Source: Planctobacterium sp047947135 (GTDB lineage Bacteria; Pseudomonadota; Gammaproteobacteria; Enterobacterales; Alteromonadaceae). Taken from it: a DNA stretch of 64,000 nt. The position numbers were made by a program, and so were the translations under genes. The notes under the pieces are model-generated. The model was not told the DNA's origin. It saw nothing but the letters and a program-made list of their open reading frames with translations, and did no database searches. The stretch covers positions 2,232,001-2,296,000 of the forward strand of contig CP170457.1 of assembly GCA_047947135.1 (NCBI GenBank), given 5' to 3'. The number at the start of each line of letters is the position of its first letter. The first letter of the stretch is position 1. Positions 35,356 through 42,705 of this stretch are shown here, piece after piece.

Positions 35356-35697
35356 TTACAGGACATGGGTATAAAGTTGCGTAGTTTTAACATCAGAATG
35401 GCCCAACTGAGCCTGTACTGTTCTAATATCAGCACCACTTTGCAATAGATGGGTAGCAAAAGAGTGACTTAGTGTATGAGGTGAAATTGGTTTTACGATA
35501 TGTGCCTTTGCCGCCGCTTTTTTGATAGCTTTCCTAACGCCCGTTTGGTGAAAATGATGCCGTCTTATTTCGCCAGTCTCAGGATCTGCACTCAATTGCC
35601 GTGAAGGAAATAAATATTGCCAAGCCAGCGATTTATTCGCGGAAGGGGATTTTCTGCATAGTTCATGTGGCATCCAAACCAATGCAGTGGGACTTTT
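35313..35697 (-). pseudogene. Integron integrase remnant (C-terminal third, with premature stop)
   Basis: On the minus strand an open stretch from 35682 to 35356 reads as the C-terminal part of an integron-type tyrosine recombinase: VWMPHELCRKSPSANKS, then RRHHFHQTGVRKAIKKA, then HTLSHSFATHLL, then QLYTHVL. Three signs of decay are visible. The N-terminal two thirds is missing. The conserved HxxR Arg of the box-II motif HTLRH is Ser here. A TAA (35356-35358) follows YTHVL, yet the frame beyond still matches the family (QGANGIVSPLSKIF), so the stop is a mutation. The RRHH insertion near HTL is the integron-specific patch. Confidence 0.78.
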
Positions 35698-35741
35698 AAC
35701 GTTGGCTGGGTTCTGCTTCGCTTCACATTATAGCCAACGTT
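35698..35741. repeat. Perfect 10-bp inverted repeat at the broken end of the integrase, attC-like
   Basis: AACGTTGGCT at 35698-35707 and AGCCAACGTT at 35732-35741, separated by 24 bases. Read as an attC site it has AAC/GTT outer cores and TGGCT/AGCCA inner arms with a short loop. It lies at the point where integrase homology begins, so a recombination or deletion there is plausible. Confidence refers to the attC reading. Confidence 0.4.
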
Positions 35742-35780
35742 TCAAAGCCCCTGATTGGGGAAGTAAGGGCTCACTTCAAA

Positions 35781-36050
35781 TCAGTGATCTTCATAATGGC
35801 CACCTATAGCAAAAATATAGACAGATTTTTCATCGAATTTATAAATTAACCTGTCTTTCTGCGAAATCCGTTTAGACCAGAAACCGGTAAGGTTATGCTT
35901 TAATTGTTCTGGTTTTCCTAATCCTTGACCAGGGTCTTCTCGAAGCATTTCCTTTAATAACTTGCAAAGTGCCTTGTGTAGCTTTTTGTCTTTTTCTCTT
36001 AACTCTTCGTAGGCTGTCCAGGTTCTACCTTCAAATACCAGTGATCTCAT
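35781..36050 (-). CDS. yoeB: YoeB family toxin of a type II toxin-antitoxin system
   Basis: 89-aa ribosome-dependent mRNA endonuclease of the RelE superfamily. The family start MRSLVFEGRTWTAYEELREKD and the active-site tail FWSKRISQKDRLIYKF then GHYEDH (basic residues, Glu-Asp-His end) are intact, and the length is exact. The gene overlaps the antitoxin gene by 20 bases, giving the standard antitoxin-first operon. Expected to be held inactive by the YefM partner. It lies in the integron remnant, as toxin-antitoxin cassettes often do. Confidence 0.92.
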   Translation of the reverse strand: MRSLVFEGRTWTAYEELREKDKKLHKALCKLLKEMLREDPGQGLGKPEQLKHNLTGFWSKRISQKDRLIYKFDEKSVYIFAIGGHYEDH

Positions 36051-36303
36051 TTAGCTCCTCACTGGTTGGAGTATAACCGCTGCCTTTTACATTCGTTGCA
36101 GTCGACTCAGCTATCTGCTTCATTAGACTAGTATTTTGCAATACATAAAGCGTTTCTTGTTCTCTTTCCCAATCCTCAGCACTCATAACCACAAATGCTG
36201 CGCCCGCTCTTCGGGTCACTTTCATTGGTTCGTGGTTTGTAACCACTTTTTCCACATAGGTTTTCAATTTATCTCTAAATTGGTTTACGCTAACTGAATC
36301 CAT
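36031..36303 (-). CDS. yefM: YefM family antitoxin (Phd/YefM)
   Basis: 90-aa antitoxin. I prefer ATG 36303 (MDSVSVNQFRDKLKTYVEKVV) over an in-frame upstream start at 36336 because the family starts here and the extra residues lie in the leader. The N-terminal Phd fold (VTRRAGAAFVVMSAEDWE) dimerises and binds the operator; the C-terminal half neutralises the toxin. It overlaps yoeB by 20 bases. The leader before it (36304-36357) begins at a GTTAGGG core of an attC-like site, as expected for an integron cassette with its own promoter. Confidence 0.9.
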   Translation of the reverse strand: MDSVSVNQFRDKLKTYVEKVVTNHEPMKVTRRAGAAFVVMSAEDWEREQETLYVLQNTSLMKQIAESTATNVKGSGYTPTSEELNEITGI

Positions 36304-36348
36304 AAATCCTACCACTTGTACCGAAACACAGTACAAATTTAACTAAAA

Positions 36349-36453
36349 CGCCCTAACAAAGCAATCTAACAGAACAAAAATCCATTGGCTGCTCCTCGTA
36401 CCTCGGGCATTATATCCAATAAATTTTCACCGTTTATTGCGGCCGTTGGTGTC
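36349..36453. repeat. attC-like site between the toxin-antitoxin pair and the lipoprotein cassette
   Basis: Imperfect inverted repeat of about 105 bases with attC architecture: left CGCCCTAAC, spacer AAAG, CAAT; right ATTG, spacer CGGCC, GTTGGTGTC; inner ATTGG (36384-36388) pairs with CCAAT (36416-36420). Both outer cores contain AAC/GTT. GTTAGGG read on the minus strand is closest to the consensus core, which would orient the cassettes leftward. Confidence 0.6.
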
Positions 36454-36473
36454 TTTAGATTATGAGATAATTA

Positions 36474-36779
36474 TTGATTATATTAGCTGCACTGATGGTA
36501 GTAGGCTGTGAAATTGAATCGATGAAAAAAGTAGGTTATGGAAAACAGTTAGACAATGCTGTTGATGATCAGTGCTTCGAGAAGATATTCATTAACCTCA
36601 AACAATCAACACATTACTCGTTATCGCTCGATTTAGAAAAGACCGCAGGTAAAATCACTTTCTACAATTTAACTGTTGATGGCACAGATTCAGCTGATAG
36701 TCATGAAGTGTTTACCCAAAAGTCTTTTCAACTATCGAAAAAGTTTATGAATCAAGTAATTGAAAAATGCTCTTATTGA
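36474..36779 (+). CDS. Small lipoprotein of unknown function in an integron-like cassette
   Basis: 101-aa protein read from TTG 36474; the frame is closed by TAA at 36468-36470 and GAG lies 8 bases upstream. A short hydrophobic start with lipobox-like VVGC (Cys12) suggests a lipoprotein. The rest has Cys at ECFEK-type position and near the C-terminus (KCSY), with strands of alternating polarity. No family recognised. It is enclosed by attC-like sites at 36349-36453 and 36785-36885, so it is best read as a gene cassette. Confidence 0.6.
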   Translation: MIILAALMVVGCEIESMKKVGYGKQLDNAVDDQCFEKIFINLKQSTHYSLSLDLEKTAGKITFYNLTVDGTDSADSHEVFTQKSFQLSKKFMNQVIEKCSY

Positions 36780-36784
36780 ATTCG

Positions 36785-36885
36785 ACATACAACAAGGCAA
36801 ATAAACCACACACCTCGCTGGATGAGTTCGTGCCTCACCAAGATTAGCCAGCTCGTCTTAGCCGATTATTTGAAAAGTTAGTTAC
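36785..36885. repeat. Second attC-like site
   Basis: Left arm AAC-AAGG-CAAATAA (36791-36804) and right arm TTATTTG-AAAA-GTT (36866-36879) pair exactly apart from the spacers, as in attC R''-L'' and L'-R' boxes. The right core reads GTTAGTT. Its length of about 100 bases and arrangement match the site at 36349-36453. Confidence 0.6.
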
Positions 36886-36995
36886 TGTCCACTTCCCCGT
36901 TAATGACACAATTCTGCCCATTTAGTCTATTTAGCAACATTGCAGGGCAGGTGTTTCCTGTTAAACTTGCGGCATCGCAAAATTAAGCAAGAGAC

Positions 36996-38423
36996 ATGGA
37001 CATGCATGTGCCCAGTTTTGATAGCGCCAATGTGGTTGTGGTTGGTGATGTCATGTTGGACCGTTACTGGTTAGGCCCTACATCAAGAATTTCCCCTGAA
37101 GCTCCAGTACCTGTCGTGAAAATTGATGACACTGACGAGCGTCCTGGTGGTGCTGCAAACGTGGCGTTAAATATCGCAGCGTTAGGTGCTGGCGTTAAAC
37201 TCATTGGGTTAAGTGGTCAGGATGAGGCAGCCGGTATACTGTCGCGCGTATTACAGGGAGTCGGTGTCACCGCTGAATTAGTGTCTGTGCCCGGCATGGA
37301 TACAATTACTAAACTGCGGGTATTAAGTCGCAATCAGCAACTGATCCGACTCGACTTTGAGAAAAGTTTTGCCGATGTCGACAAATCGGCATTAGTGCAC
37401 CAGGTGTCAGGGGCGATAGAAGAGTGCGGTGTTCTGGTCCTGTCCGATTATGCCAAGGGTGCGTTAAGTGATCCTCAGACACTAATCCAGCTAGCGAAAC
37501 AACACAATATCCCTGTTGTTGTTGATCCTAAAGGAGACGACTTTGAACGCTATCGCGGGGCGACATTACTGACGCCGAATATGGGTGAGTTTCAAGCCAT
37601 CGTTGGCCCCTGCCATAATGAAAGCGAAATTGTGGCCAAAGCTGAAGAACTGATGCAATCGCTGGATTTACAAGCCTTGCTGGTGACGCGTTCTGAACAC
37701 GGCATGACATTATTACAAAAAGGCCAACCAGAATTCCATTTACCGGCCATAGCGAGAGAAGTCTACGATGTTACGGGTGCGGGTGATACGGTAGTGGCTA
37801 CGTTGGCATCTGCATTAGCGGCTGGACAGTCTTTAAAATCAGCCTGTACGCTGGCGAATATTGCGGCGGGTATTGTGGTAGGTAAGTTAGGCACATCGAC
37901 GGTAAGCGTGCAGGAATTACGACAAATGCTGCGTGATGATGCGGATTTAGGCCTGGGCGTTTTGTCTGAAGAACAACTGCATTTGGCAGTGAAAGAAGCC
38001 AAAGCCCGAGGCGAAAAAGTCGTCATGACCAATGGTTGCTTTGATATTTTGCATGCCGGTCATGTGTCATATTTGAGCAATGCCCGCAAGCTGGGCGACA
38101 GGTTAATTGTCGCCGTAAACAGCGATGCCTCTGTGAAAACCTTAAAAGGTGAGGGGCGGCCTATTAATCACCTGGAAAGACGCATGGCAGTGCTGGCAGC
38201 GTTGGCGTCTGTAGACTGGGTTGTTGATTTCGACGAAGACACACCAGAAAGACTGATATCCGAAATTTTGCCTGATATTCTAGTAAAGGGTGGTGATTAT
38301 AAGCCGGAAGAGATTGCCGGTGGTTCACAAGTCATTGCCAATGGCGGGGAAGTCAAAGTATTAAACTTTGAAGACGGAGTCTCTACCACGGGCATTATTG
38401 CTAAGATTAACGCAAAGGACTAA
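36996..38423 (+). CDS. hldE: Bifunctional heptose-7-phosphate kinase / heptose-1-phosphate adenylyltransferase
   Basis: 475-aa cytosolic enzyme for two steps of ADP-heptose synthesis for the lipopolysaccharide inner core. The N-terminal ribokinase-fold domain (about 1-320) has GGAANVALNIAALG and the catalytic VTGAGDTVVATLA. The C-terminal nucleotidyltransferase domain (about 340-475) starts MTNGCFDILHAGHV with the HxGH motif, and has the GGDYKPEEIAG loop. Both halves are intact and the length is normal. An epimerase-like gene lies downstream in the opposite direction. Confidence 0.95.
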   Translation: MDMHVPSFDSANVVVVGDVMLDRYWLGPTSRISPEAPVPVVKIDDTDERPGGAANVALNIAALGAGVKLIGLSGQDEAAGILSRVLQGVGVTAELVSVPGMDTITKLRVLSRNQQLIRLDFEKSFADVDKSALVHQVSGAIEECGVLVLSDYAKGALSDPQTLIQLAKQHNIPVVVDPKGDDFERYRGATLLTPNMGEFQAIVGPCHNESEIVAKAEELMQSLDLQALLVTRSEHGMTLLQKGQPEFHLPAIAREVYDVTGAGDTVVATLASALAAGQSLKSACTLANIAAGIVVGKLGTSTVSVQELRQMLRDDADLGLGVLSEEQLHLAVKEAKARGEKVVMTNGCFDILHAGHVSYLSNARKLGDRLIVAVNSDASVKTLKGEGRPINHLERRMAVLAALASVDWVVDFDEDTPERLISEILPDILVKGGDYKPEEIAGGSQVIANGGEVKVLNFEDGVSTTGIIAKINAKD

Positions 38424-38476
38424 CGCAATAGATCAAGGTCCCGCGCTACCGAGTGGTTGAACGCTTACTATACGTT

Positions 38477-39454
38477 CTATACGTTTTCAGTGACATTCAG
38501 CTGCGCTGCCAAAGCGGCAATGCCCTCCTCTAATCTGGTACTCGGAACAAAGCCGATTTGATGTCTTAGTTTGTCTATGTCGGCAACGATTTTTTTACTT
38601 TGATTATTAATGGTTATGCCGGCGCTTCTTGAGTGTTTGAGTTGTTTTCTAAGTGCTTGCAGGACTCCAGATATAGCGGTTCCGTCGCCGGTACCAAGAT
38701 TATATATGACAAACCGATGTTCACTGATATCGGCGCGTTCAGTATCGCTTTGCCAATCTGGAGAAGGCAGGGCGGTATGGTCCAGGATGCGACAGATACC
38801 CTGTGCAGCATCATCAATGTAAACGAAATCTCGAATATCGTTATTTAACTCAAGAGATTCATCCTCGGTTTCATCAGTTAAGTGGCTATAGAGTTTATTT
38901 ATGATGTTATTGCTATCGGCGTCCTGCCCATAGGCATCAAATAACCTGACGATGCTGCAGGGAATGTCAGAACTGGCACTCAAACCATGTAGCAGCAGTT
39001 CCATAGAGCGGCAAGTGGCCGCTTCCAGATTGATGGGGTGGTTTAACGACTCCTGACAACTCATGCTGCTATGGCCGTGCGGGTAATAAATGGAGTGGTG
39101 AGATGCCACCACTAAATGTGCCGGTTTAAGCTGTTTACAAAGTGCAATAACAGTCAGTGTATCAGCGAGTAACTGCGCCTTATTGTTGTGAATGAATGCA
39201 AAGTTGGGTAAAAACAACACTTTTTGCACTGGTATCTGAAAGTGTGAAGTAGAAAACTGCAGCAAATTAAACATGCCCAGATCTTCAAGGTGGTGAGCAT
39301 TGTTGTGAGCCAGCAGTCGGTTTTTTCTGACCAACTGTAATGCCATATCGTCTGATTCCAGCGACGAGCCTAACACCTGTTCACCTCTGTTTAATAACAG
39401 GTCTGTGACAGCTGCCCCAACAAACTCGTCAAACCCTACTACCAGTGTTGCCAT
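38477..39454 (-). CDS. Extended SDR (nucleotide-sugar epimerase-like) protein lacking catalytic residues
   Basis: 325-aa protein that follows the extended short-chain dehydrogenase fold of UDP-glucuronate epimerases: RDFVYIDDAAQGICRILDH (about 209-227) and YNLGTGDGTAISGVLQAL are well kept. Catalytic features are not. The Rossmann loop reads VVGFDEFVG, with Glu10 in place of the middle Gly. The YxxxK motif is replaced in the aligned stretch NLEAATCRSMEL (Glu144 for Tyr, Cys148 for Lys). It is likely a pseudoenzyme with structural or regulatory function. No frameshift or stop is seen, so selection may still act on it. It converges on hldE. Confidence 0.72.
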   Translation of the reverse strand: MATLVVGFDEFVGAAVTDLLLNRGEQVLGSSLESDDMALQLVRKNRLLAHNNAHHLEDLGMFNLLQFSTSHFQIPVQKVLFLPNFAFIHNNKAQLLADTLTVIALCKQLKPAHLVVASHHSIYYPHGHSSMSCQESLNHPINLEAATCRSMELLLHGLSASSDIPCSIVRLFDAYGQDADSNNIINKLYSHLTDETEDESLELNNDIRDFVYIDDAAQGICRILDHTALPSPDWQSDTERADISEHRFVIYNLGTGDGTAISGVLQALRKQLKHSRSAGITINNQSKKIVADIDKLRHQIGFVPSTRLEEGIAALAAQLNVTENV

Positions 39455-39635
39455 GCGTATCCCCTTACTGAACCTCCATTAACGTTATGCAGCAAATCTA
39501 AAATTCGCAAATTAAACTTGATCGGAAAAATAACGTTAATCGTAAAAAACGATTATTGTGATTGTTATTCATTGCTTTATTTGCTGTTCTGTCAGCGCTA
39601 AAGTGACTGCAGAAATTAACCCAACAGGAGTAATT

Positions 39636-40367
39636 ATGAGTTTAGAAAATAGAGAAGGGCAACGTATCCCTAACGTCACTTTTAGAATGCAACGTGATAA
39701 TCAGTGGGTGACGCGCAGTACAGACGATATATTTGCGGGTCGCACTGTCGTGGTTTTCTCACTGCCTGGGGCGTTTACGCCAACCTGCTCTTCGACCCAT
39801 TTACCACGTTTCAATCAATTGGCAAACGTATTTGAGAAAAACGGTGTTGACGAAATTGTGTGCTTGTCGGTTAACGATACGTTTGTGATGAATGCTTGGG
39901 CAAGTGCTCAGGAAGCGGACAATATTACACTGGTTCCAGATGGTAACGGCGAATTTTCTGATGGCATGGGCATGCTGGTCGATAAAGCCGACCTTGGTTT
40001 TGGCAAGCGCAGTTGGCGCTACTCCATGCTGGTAAAAGACGGTGTTATCGAAAAAATGTTTATCGAACCAGATGTGCCTGGCGACCCATTTGAAGTGTCA
40101 GACGCAGACACCATGCTGGAATATATCAATCCGGAAGCGGAAAAACCGCAACCTATCAGCGTCTTTACCAAGCCGGGATGTCCGTTCTGTGCCAAAGCGA
40201 AAAGTATGTTAACGGAGCGAGGGTTGAGTTTCGAAGAAATCGAGTTGGGTTCCGATGCCACCCTAACGTCATTAAAAGCTATCTCCGGCCGGGAAACTGT
40301 GCCTCAGGTATTTATTGGTGGGCAACACATCGGTGGCAGTGAAGAGCTAGAAAAGCACTTCGCCTGA
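39636..40367 (+). CDS. Peroxiredoxin-glutaredoxin fusion protein
   Basis: 243-aa hybrid thiol peroxidase that reduces peroxides with glutathione. The start ATG 39636 has CAGGAG upstream; an in-frame extension to 39558 is not supported. The N-terminal Prx5-type domain (1-165) has the peroxidatic Cys51 in PGAFTPTCSSTH. The C-terminal glutaredoxin domain (about 172-243) has CPFC (Cys182, Cys185) and the glutathione-site GRETVPQVFIGGQHIGG. Both domains are complete. A strong intrinsic terminator lies at 40395-40427. Confidence 0.93.
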   Translation: MSLENREGQRIPNVTFRMQRDNQWVTRSTDDIFAGRTVVVFSLPGAFTPTCSSTHLPRFNQLANVFEKNGVDEIVCLSVNDTFVMNAWASAQEADNITLVPDGNGEFSDGMGMLVDKADLGFGKRSWRYSMLVKDGVIEKMFIEPDVPGDPFEVSDADTMLEYINPEAEKPQPISVFTKPGCPFCAKAKSMLTERGLSFEEIELGSDATLTSLKAISGRETVPQVFIGGQHIGGSEELEKHFA

Positions 40368-40394
40368 TACGTTCGCCTGAAAAGTAAACAAAAC

Positions 40395-40427
40395 CCGTCA
40401 CCAGATAATTTCTGTGTGACGGTTTTT
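40395..40427 (+). terminator. Rho-independent terminator of the peroxiredoxin-glutaredoxin gene
   Basis: Stem CCGTCAC / GTGACGG extended by CAGA / TCTG around a TAATT loop, followed by TTTTT. It starts 28 bases after the stop codon and precedes the opposing LysR gene end. Confidence 0.85.
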
Positions 40428-40438
40428 CCCAAGTAGTT

Positions 40439-41344
40439 TTACGCCTGCAACAGGTTAAAAATTTGCTTCCGTAGCCACTTAGTAGCGCTGTCATTTTCTG
40501 TTTGTTTATGCCAATACAGGTGGATGTCAATTTCTGGCAATTCAAAAGGTATGGGAAGCTGGATTAGATCATCATCCGCCAGCATGGTGGCGATCGAAAA
40601 AGGGGCGGTTAGCAGCATACTGCTGTCTTTTAGAAGCGCTTTGGCAGTATGAAAATTCTGACAGCGCAACGCTATCCTGCGCTCATATCCTAGTTTCAAC
40701 AGGTGGATGTCTTCAATGACCCGGCCACTGGGTCGATTGCTTACGGCAATATGCTCTGCTTGCAAATATGCTGAACGGTCCAGCATCGCCTCTGCGAAGT
40801 GCTGTTGATTCGCAAGAACCGCAAATTTATCGCTATTTAGGTGCATATGATTGATGGGTGCCTGTATGGGTAATGCCACATCGATCGCAACATCCACTTG
40901 TCCGGAGGCCAGCTGCCTGGGAACTTGCTGCCGATCTAACTGGACACAATCAAGATGCAGTTCCGGTGATACTGACTGCAGTTGACCAAATAACTGGGGT
41001 ACATATAAGGATTCGAGCGCGTCATGAATACTGATGCGAAAGGTGTACGGAGAGCTGGTGGGCGAAAATTCAGTGAATTGCTGCAACGAAGTGCGTAATC
41101 CTGACAAATGATCAAGCAGCTGTGGCGCAATACGGCGACACACTGGAGTTGGCAGCATCTTGTGACCTTTGCGTTCAAAAAGTGGGTCCTGCAATGCCTC
41201 CCTGAGGCGCTTTATCGCGTGACTGACAGCGGATGGTGTCATGAACAGCACTTCCGCGGCGCGGGTCATATTTTGCTCTACAAACAATACTTCGAAGACT
41301 TTCAGTAAATTGAGGTCCAAATGCAAATTGGATGACGTTTTCAT
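40439..41344 (-). CDS. LysR-family transcriptional regulator
   Basis: 301-aa regulator with N-terminal winged helix-turn-helix (LDLNLLKVFEVLFVEQNMTRAAEVLFMTPSAVSHAIKRL, about 9-47) and a C-terminal effector-binding domain (about 95-300). It is divergent from the acyl-CoA dehydrogenase operon, and a clean inverted repeat with the T-N11-A pattern lies between them (41374-41396). This is the classic layout of a LysR regulator controlling the facing operon and itself. The inducer is unknown, possibly an acyl-CoA or hydroxy acid from the operon's pathway. Confidence 0.9.
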   Translation of the reverse strand: MKTSSNLHLDLNLLKVFEVLFVEQNMTRAAEVLFMTPSAVSHAIKRLREALQDPLFERKGHKMLPTPVCRRIAPQLLDHLSGLRTSLQQFTEFSPTSSPYTFRISIHDALESLYVPQLFGQLQSVSPELHLDCVQLDRQQVPRQLASGQVDVAIDVALPIQAPINHMHLNSDKFAVLANQQHFAEAMLDRSAYLQAEHIAVSNRPSGRVIEDIHLLKLGYERRIALRCQNFHTAKALLKDSSMLLTAPFSIATMLADDDLIQLPIPFELPEIDIHLYWHKQTENDSATKWLRKQIFNLLQA

Positions 41345-41373
41345 ATCACGACCTACAGATATTGCCAGTCAAT

Positions 41374-41396
41374 AACTATGAATCAAATTCATAGTT
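41374..41396. promoter_or_regulatory. LysR-type operator between the divergent genes
   Basis: Perfect inverted repeat, arms AACTATGAAT and ATTCATAGTT around CAA, containing the LysR T-N11-A pattern (T 41379, A 41391). It lies 30 bases from the regulator start and 78 from the dehydrogenase start. Confidence 0.75.
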
Positions 41397-41473
41397 TACG
41401 CAAAATAAATTTCACTTCATTCAACTTGCAGTATTCTCTAAACTGGTCCAATGTCTAAGGCGCAGGAGCCACT

Positions 41474-42694
41474 ATGAATTTTCAACACAGCCAACAAAGT
41501 CTCGCGTTGCAACAGCAACTAAATCACTTCTTGAATGAACAGGTATTTCCGATTGAAGCCGAAATTATGGCAGAAAATCGCCGTTTAAATGACGGTGGTA
41601 ACTGGCAAGAGTGGCAAGTTCCGGCACAAATTACCGGGCTGAAACAGCAAGCTAAAGCATTGGGACTATGGAACCTATTTCTGCCTGACGCTGAGCTTGG
41701 CCAAGGACTAAGTTGTGTTGACTACGCACCACTTGCAGAGCTCATGGGGCAATGTGTATTCGCTCCCGAAATATTTAACTGTAATGCCCCCGACACCGGC
41801 AATATGGAAGTGCTTTATCACTTCGGCGATGAAGCGCAAAAGTCCCAGTGGCTGGCACCTCTGTTGGCAGGAGAAATACGTTCCGTTTTCGGTATGACAG
41901 AGCCGGATGTCGCATCGTCAGATGCGACCAATATGCAAGCCTCGATTATTGAAGAAGGTGATGAGTTGGTCATCAATGGGCGTAAGTGGTGGACGACCGG
42001 GCTTGGGCATCCAGATGCCAAAATTGCTATCGTGATGGGATTATCAAATCCTGATGCGGAAAAGCACAGTCGTCACAGTATGGTGTTGGTACCGCTGGAC
42101 AGTCCGGGATTGACGATAGAACGTATGCTCACAGCCTTTGGTGATTATGATGCCCCCTATGGCCATGGTGAGATGGTTTTGGACAATGTCAGGGTGCCTA
42201 AAAGTCATCTTATTGTAGGACTCGGAAAAGGATTTGCTATCGCTCAGGGGAGACTGGGGCCAGGACGTATTCATCATTGCATGCGTGCAATTGGTGCCGC
42301 AGAGCGCGCGTTAAAGATGATGATACAGCGCGGCAGCAGTCGTGAAGCCTTTGGCAAGCCACTGATAAAGCTTGGTGGCAATCTGGAAAGGGTGGCGGAA
42401 GCCAGAATGATGATTGATCAAGCGCGGTTGTTAACCCTGAATGCGGCCTGGAAAATAGACGAATTTGGCGTCAAACAAGCCATGACGGAAATCTCTGCAA
42501 TCAAGGTCGTCGTCCCTAACATGTTGCAACAAGTGGTGGACATGGCGATTCAGATACACGGTGGGGCGGGCATGTGCCACGATTTCCCACTCGCTGGATT
42601 TGCGGCTATGGCCAGAAGCCTGCGACTTGCTGATGGGCCAGATGAGGTGCACAAAGGCATGGTATCCAGATTGGAATTAGCGAAGTACAAATAG
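41474..42694 (+). CDS. Acyl-CoA dehydrogenase family protein (ACAD10/11-like)
   Basis: 406-aa FAD enzyme of the acyl-CoA dehydrogenase family. The FAD/substrate signature FGMTEPDVASSDATN (about 137-150), RKWWTTG, and the C-terminal IQIHGGAGMCHDFPLA are intact. A long N-terminal helical region (VFPIEAEIM...) and the presence of an APH-like kinase gene two genes on place it with ACAD10/11-type enzymes, which act on 4-hydroxy- or 4-phosphoacyl-CoAs. It is the first gene of a five-gene operon (gaps of 11, 9, -1 and 11 bases) facing a LysR regulator. Confidence 0.87.
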   Translation: MNFQHSQQSLALQQQLNHFLNEQVFPIEAEIMAENRRLNDGGNWQEWQVPAQITGLKQQAKALGLWNLFLPDAELGQGLSCVDYAPLAELMGQCVFAPEIFNCNAPDTGNMEVLYHFGDEAQKSQWLAPLLAGEIRSVFGMTEPDVASSDATNMQASIIEEGDELVINGRKWWTTGLGHPDAKIAIVMGLSNPDAEKHSRHSMVLVPLDSPGLTIERMLTAFGDYDAPYGHGEMVLDNVRVPKSHLIVGLGKGFAIAQGRLGPGRIHHCMRAIGAAERALKMMIQRGSSREAFGKPLIKLGGNLERVAEARMMIDQARLLTLNAAWKIDEFGVKQAMTEISAIKVVVPNMLQQVVDMAIQIHGGAGMCHDFPLAGFAAMARSLRLADGPDEVHKGMVSRLELAKYK

Positions 42695-42705
42695 GAGCAC
42701 AGACA

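Noticed and set aside
35740..35780. Hairpin with CCCC/GGGG arms after the yoeB stop as a terminator
   Set aside because: The T run after the stem on the minus strand is only three bases, so support is weak; it may instead belong to the attC-like structure.
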